Shown here piece by piece: positions 5,184-6,538 of a DNA stretch of 6,538 bases. Origin of the DNA: Candidatus Njordarchaeota archaeon (GTDB lineage: Archaea > Asgardarchaeota > Njordarchaeia > Njordarchaeales > Njordarchaeaceae); the NCBI GenBank assembly GCA_029856615.1, contig JAHKLF010000088.1, positions 1 to 6,538 on the forward strand, read 5' to 3'. The first letter of the stretch is position 1, and every line of letters starts with the position of its first letter. A model generated the notes under the pieces. It did not search any database. It was given only the letters and a program-made list of their open reading frames with translations, and had not been told where the DNA came from. Position numbers and translations under genes: made by a program.

Positions 5184-5581
5184 GAAGGATTCTTGTAGAT
5201 ACAAATGCATTTTTTAGAGGGAAAGAGAAATTTCTTGAACTTGTTGAAAGAGGATATAAGCTAGTCACATGTACAATAGTTATCTATGAATTTTTGAAGG
5301 TAATAGATGAATTAATTGTTGAGGAAAAAGATAGCAGACGAAAAGAATTATATATGAGGCTAAAAAACAGATTTCCAGGGCTTTTAGAGGATTTAGAAAT
5401 AGAGATATTAGATCACAAAATAGATGTAAGCGATATTAGATGCGCTCTTTCAATTATGAAGGAGAAATCTATAGACATAGGGGATGCATTAATTTATCTC
5501 TTGTTAAGGAAAGAAAATATTCAAGAAATTCTTACCTATGACGAAGACTGGAAGCGATTAGATATTAAGGTAGTTCAATAA
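5180..5581 (+). CDS. vapC: VapC-type toxin, PIN-domain ribonuclease
   Basis: A 133-residue PIN-domain protein, the usual toxin size. The acidic metal-binding residues are all present: Asp7 in ILVDTNAFF, Glu37 in TIVIYEFLKV, Asp102 in SIDIGDALIYLLL and Asp121 (with Asp123) in LTYDEDWKRL. It should therefore be a catalytically intact Mg2+-dependent endoribonuclease. VapC enzymes usually cut tRNA or rRNA; the target here is unknown. The ATG overlaps the VapB stop, with GAGGG (5168-5172) 7 bases upstream. A central charged stretch (residues 43-75) forms the helical part that typically contacts the antitoxin. No frameshift or missing residue suggests decay. Confidence 0.92.
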   Translation: MRRILVDTNAFFRGKEKFLELVERGYKLVTCTIVIYEFLKVIDELIVEEKDSRRKELYMRLKNRFPGLLEDLEIEILDHKIDVSDIRCALSIMKEKSIDIGDALIYLLLRKENIQEILTYDEDWKRLDIKVVQ

Positions 5582-5668
5582 TATTAATTAGAACTCATTA
5601 TTCTCTTAGGACACGTATCGCGAACTTCTTACCCATATAGCAATACTTTGCTTTTACATATATGCTTC

Positions 5669-5677
5669 GCTTTTTAT
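5669..5677 (+). promoter_or_regulatory. Possible TATA-like box before the MFS gene
   Basis: GCTTTTTAT would place a start near 5698 and a leader of about 43 bases. The rest of the 160-base gap after vapC shows no gene or strong repeat. Alternatively the transporter is read through from vapBC. Confidence 0.3.
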
Positions 5678-5741
5678 TCAGGTTACTATGATAAATAGCA
5701 GATGGGCTAGTGCGTTATTATTTTCATGAGGACTAGGAAAG

Positions 5742-6538
5742 ATGAATAGAAATAGTTTAATTATAGCGCTTACGACTACTTTAATCTATATAGCAGTAGG
5801 AATGACCGCGCTTGGTTTACAAGTACTATTTATTAATAAAGTTCCAGATTTTCTAATAGCTATCCTACCAGCTGTTTACTGGACTTCAGCACTAATCTTC
5901 TCGCCAATGTGGGGAATATTAGCGGACTCTATTGGCAATAGAAGAATAATTCTGATTTTCACAGTTAGCGCTGCAGAAGTCATTTTACTATTACATGCGA
6001 TTTTTATCTCATACATTGCTATTCTCATTTTAAGATTCATTTACGGTTTTTTCTTAAGCGCTTTCTTACCCGTTTCTCTTTCACTCTTATTAATCGGTAT
6101 TCCGCGAGAGAAGACGGGTAAACAAACTTCGATTTTCACGTCCTCTAGGTCGTTGGGATTCCTGCTATCAGGATATACAGCATCGCTAATTTTGTATTTA
6201 TTTAATGTTATAGATTTATTCATATTTGGAGCATTATTGATAGGTCTTGCAGCACTTTTTCTTATATTCATAAAAGATTCTAATGTTGCACAAGGCTCTT
6301 TTTCTAATAGTTATCGAAGAAAAACCTCATTTAAGCATCTTCTTAGGTTACCTGGGAAGACTTTTATAACGCGAAATAATGGGCACCTTCTTGTTATTGC
6401 ACTAACGCTCAGGCATGCGAATACAATGGGCATTTCCGCACTAGTTTACGTGTATATGTTACGTAAAGGAATTCCAGATTACCTCTTAGGAACGATTAGC
6501 TCCTTTAATACACTCGCTCAAATCCTACTTATGTACCC
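5742..6538 (+). CDS. Major facilitator superfamily transporter, N-terminal part
   Basis: The first 265 codons of a membrane transporter; the frame is open to the window's end. MFS proteins are usually about 380-420 residues, so roughly a third is missing. Successive hydrophobic helices are visible (about residues 6-30, 38-60, 68-90, 91-115, 134-153, 156-176, 214-238). Between helices 2 and 3 is the MFS motif A, WGILADSIGNRR (57-68), with Gly58, Asp62 and the Arg pair intact. A basic linker (188-210, SYRRKTSFKHLLRLPGK) after the sixth helix matches the central cytoplasmic loop between the two halves. The ATG at 5742 is the first after an in-frame TGA (5727), with GAGGA (5728-5732) 9 bases and AGGAA (5735-5739) 2 bases upstream. 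The substrate cannot be told; drug or metabolite export is typical for such proteins. Confidence 0.9.
   Translation, partial: MNRNSLIIALTTTLIYIAVGMTALGLQVLFINKVPDFLIAILPAVYWTSALIFSPMWGILADSIGNRRIILIFTVSAAEVILLLHAIFISYIAILILRFIYGFFLSAFLPVSLSLLLIGIPREKTGKQTSIFTSSRSLGFLLSGYTASLILYLFNVIDLFIFGALLIGLAALFLIFIKDSNVAQGSFSNSYRRKTSFKHLLRLPGKTFITRNNGHLLVIALTLRHANTMGISALVYVYMLRKGIPDYLLGTISSFNTLAQILLMY

Noticed and set aside
6041..6271. 76-codon minus-strand frame inside the MFS gene
   Set aside because: The plus-strand frame continues through with transporter helices, so this is a shadow.
1..6538. CRISPR array or cas genes
   Set aside because: No regularly spaced direct repeats of 24-37 bases and no Cas motifs were seen.

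Overview
The window looks like chromosomal DNA from a thermophilic archaeon, most plausibly of the Thermoproteota (TACK) group. The base composition is AT-rich. Shine-Dalgarno motifs are of the GGAGG/GAGGTGAT type, and AT-rich TATA-like boxes sit about 25 bases before the inferred transcript starts. The gene content also fits: AbrB-type VapB with a PIN-domain VapC, DUF433, and a winged-helix protein carrying zinc ribbons. The lineage is an inference and cannot be fixed from this sequence alone.

Bases 1-2139 (+): the end of an ABC exporter operon. It holds the C-terminal part of a DrrA-like ATPase and two different ABC-2 permeases. The genes overlap by 4 and 11 bases, so they are surely co-transcribed, and the permeases probably pair as a heterodimer. 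No substrate can be named. Bases 2140-2534 are non-coding, with several inverted repeats, four copies of TTGAGT (two on each strand), and a short coding-like scrap on the minus strand that may be the remains of a mobile element.

Bases 2535-2744 (+): a small DUF433 protein, the antitoxin-like half of a common archaeal pair. The usual DUF5615 toxin gene is absent. The gene has its own TATA box with an inverted repeat just upstream.

Bases 2778-4561 (-): a two-gene unit. The first gene is an ArsR-like winged-helix regulator with a coiled-coil start and two four-cysteine zinc ribbons. The second is a SAM-dependent methyltransferase. Reading the methyltransferase frame upstream of its first obvious start restores a complete Cys4 zinc ribbon, and the only matching start is a CTG behind a near-perfect ribosome binding site. 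A perfect 7-base-arm palindrome lies in the regulator promoter and may be its own operator.

Bases 4562-4895 are mostly non-coding, with one weak 35-codon cysteine-containing ORF that would run divergently from the regulator. Bases 4896-5581 (+) encode a canonical VapBC toxin-antitoxin pair with an ATGA overlap. Bases 5742-6538 (+) hold the first 265 codons of a major facilitator superfamily transporter that runs off the window.

The most unusual points are the probable CTG start with its hidden zinc ribbon, the zinc-ribbon regulator/methyltransferase unit with a palindromic operator, the repeat-rich gap at 2240-2490, and the orphan DUF433 gene.
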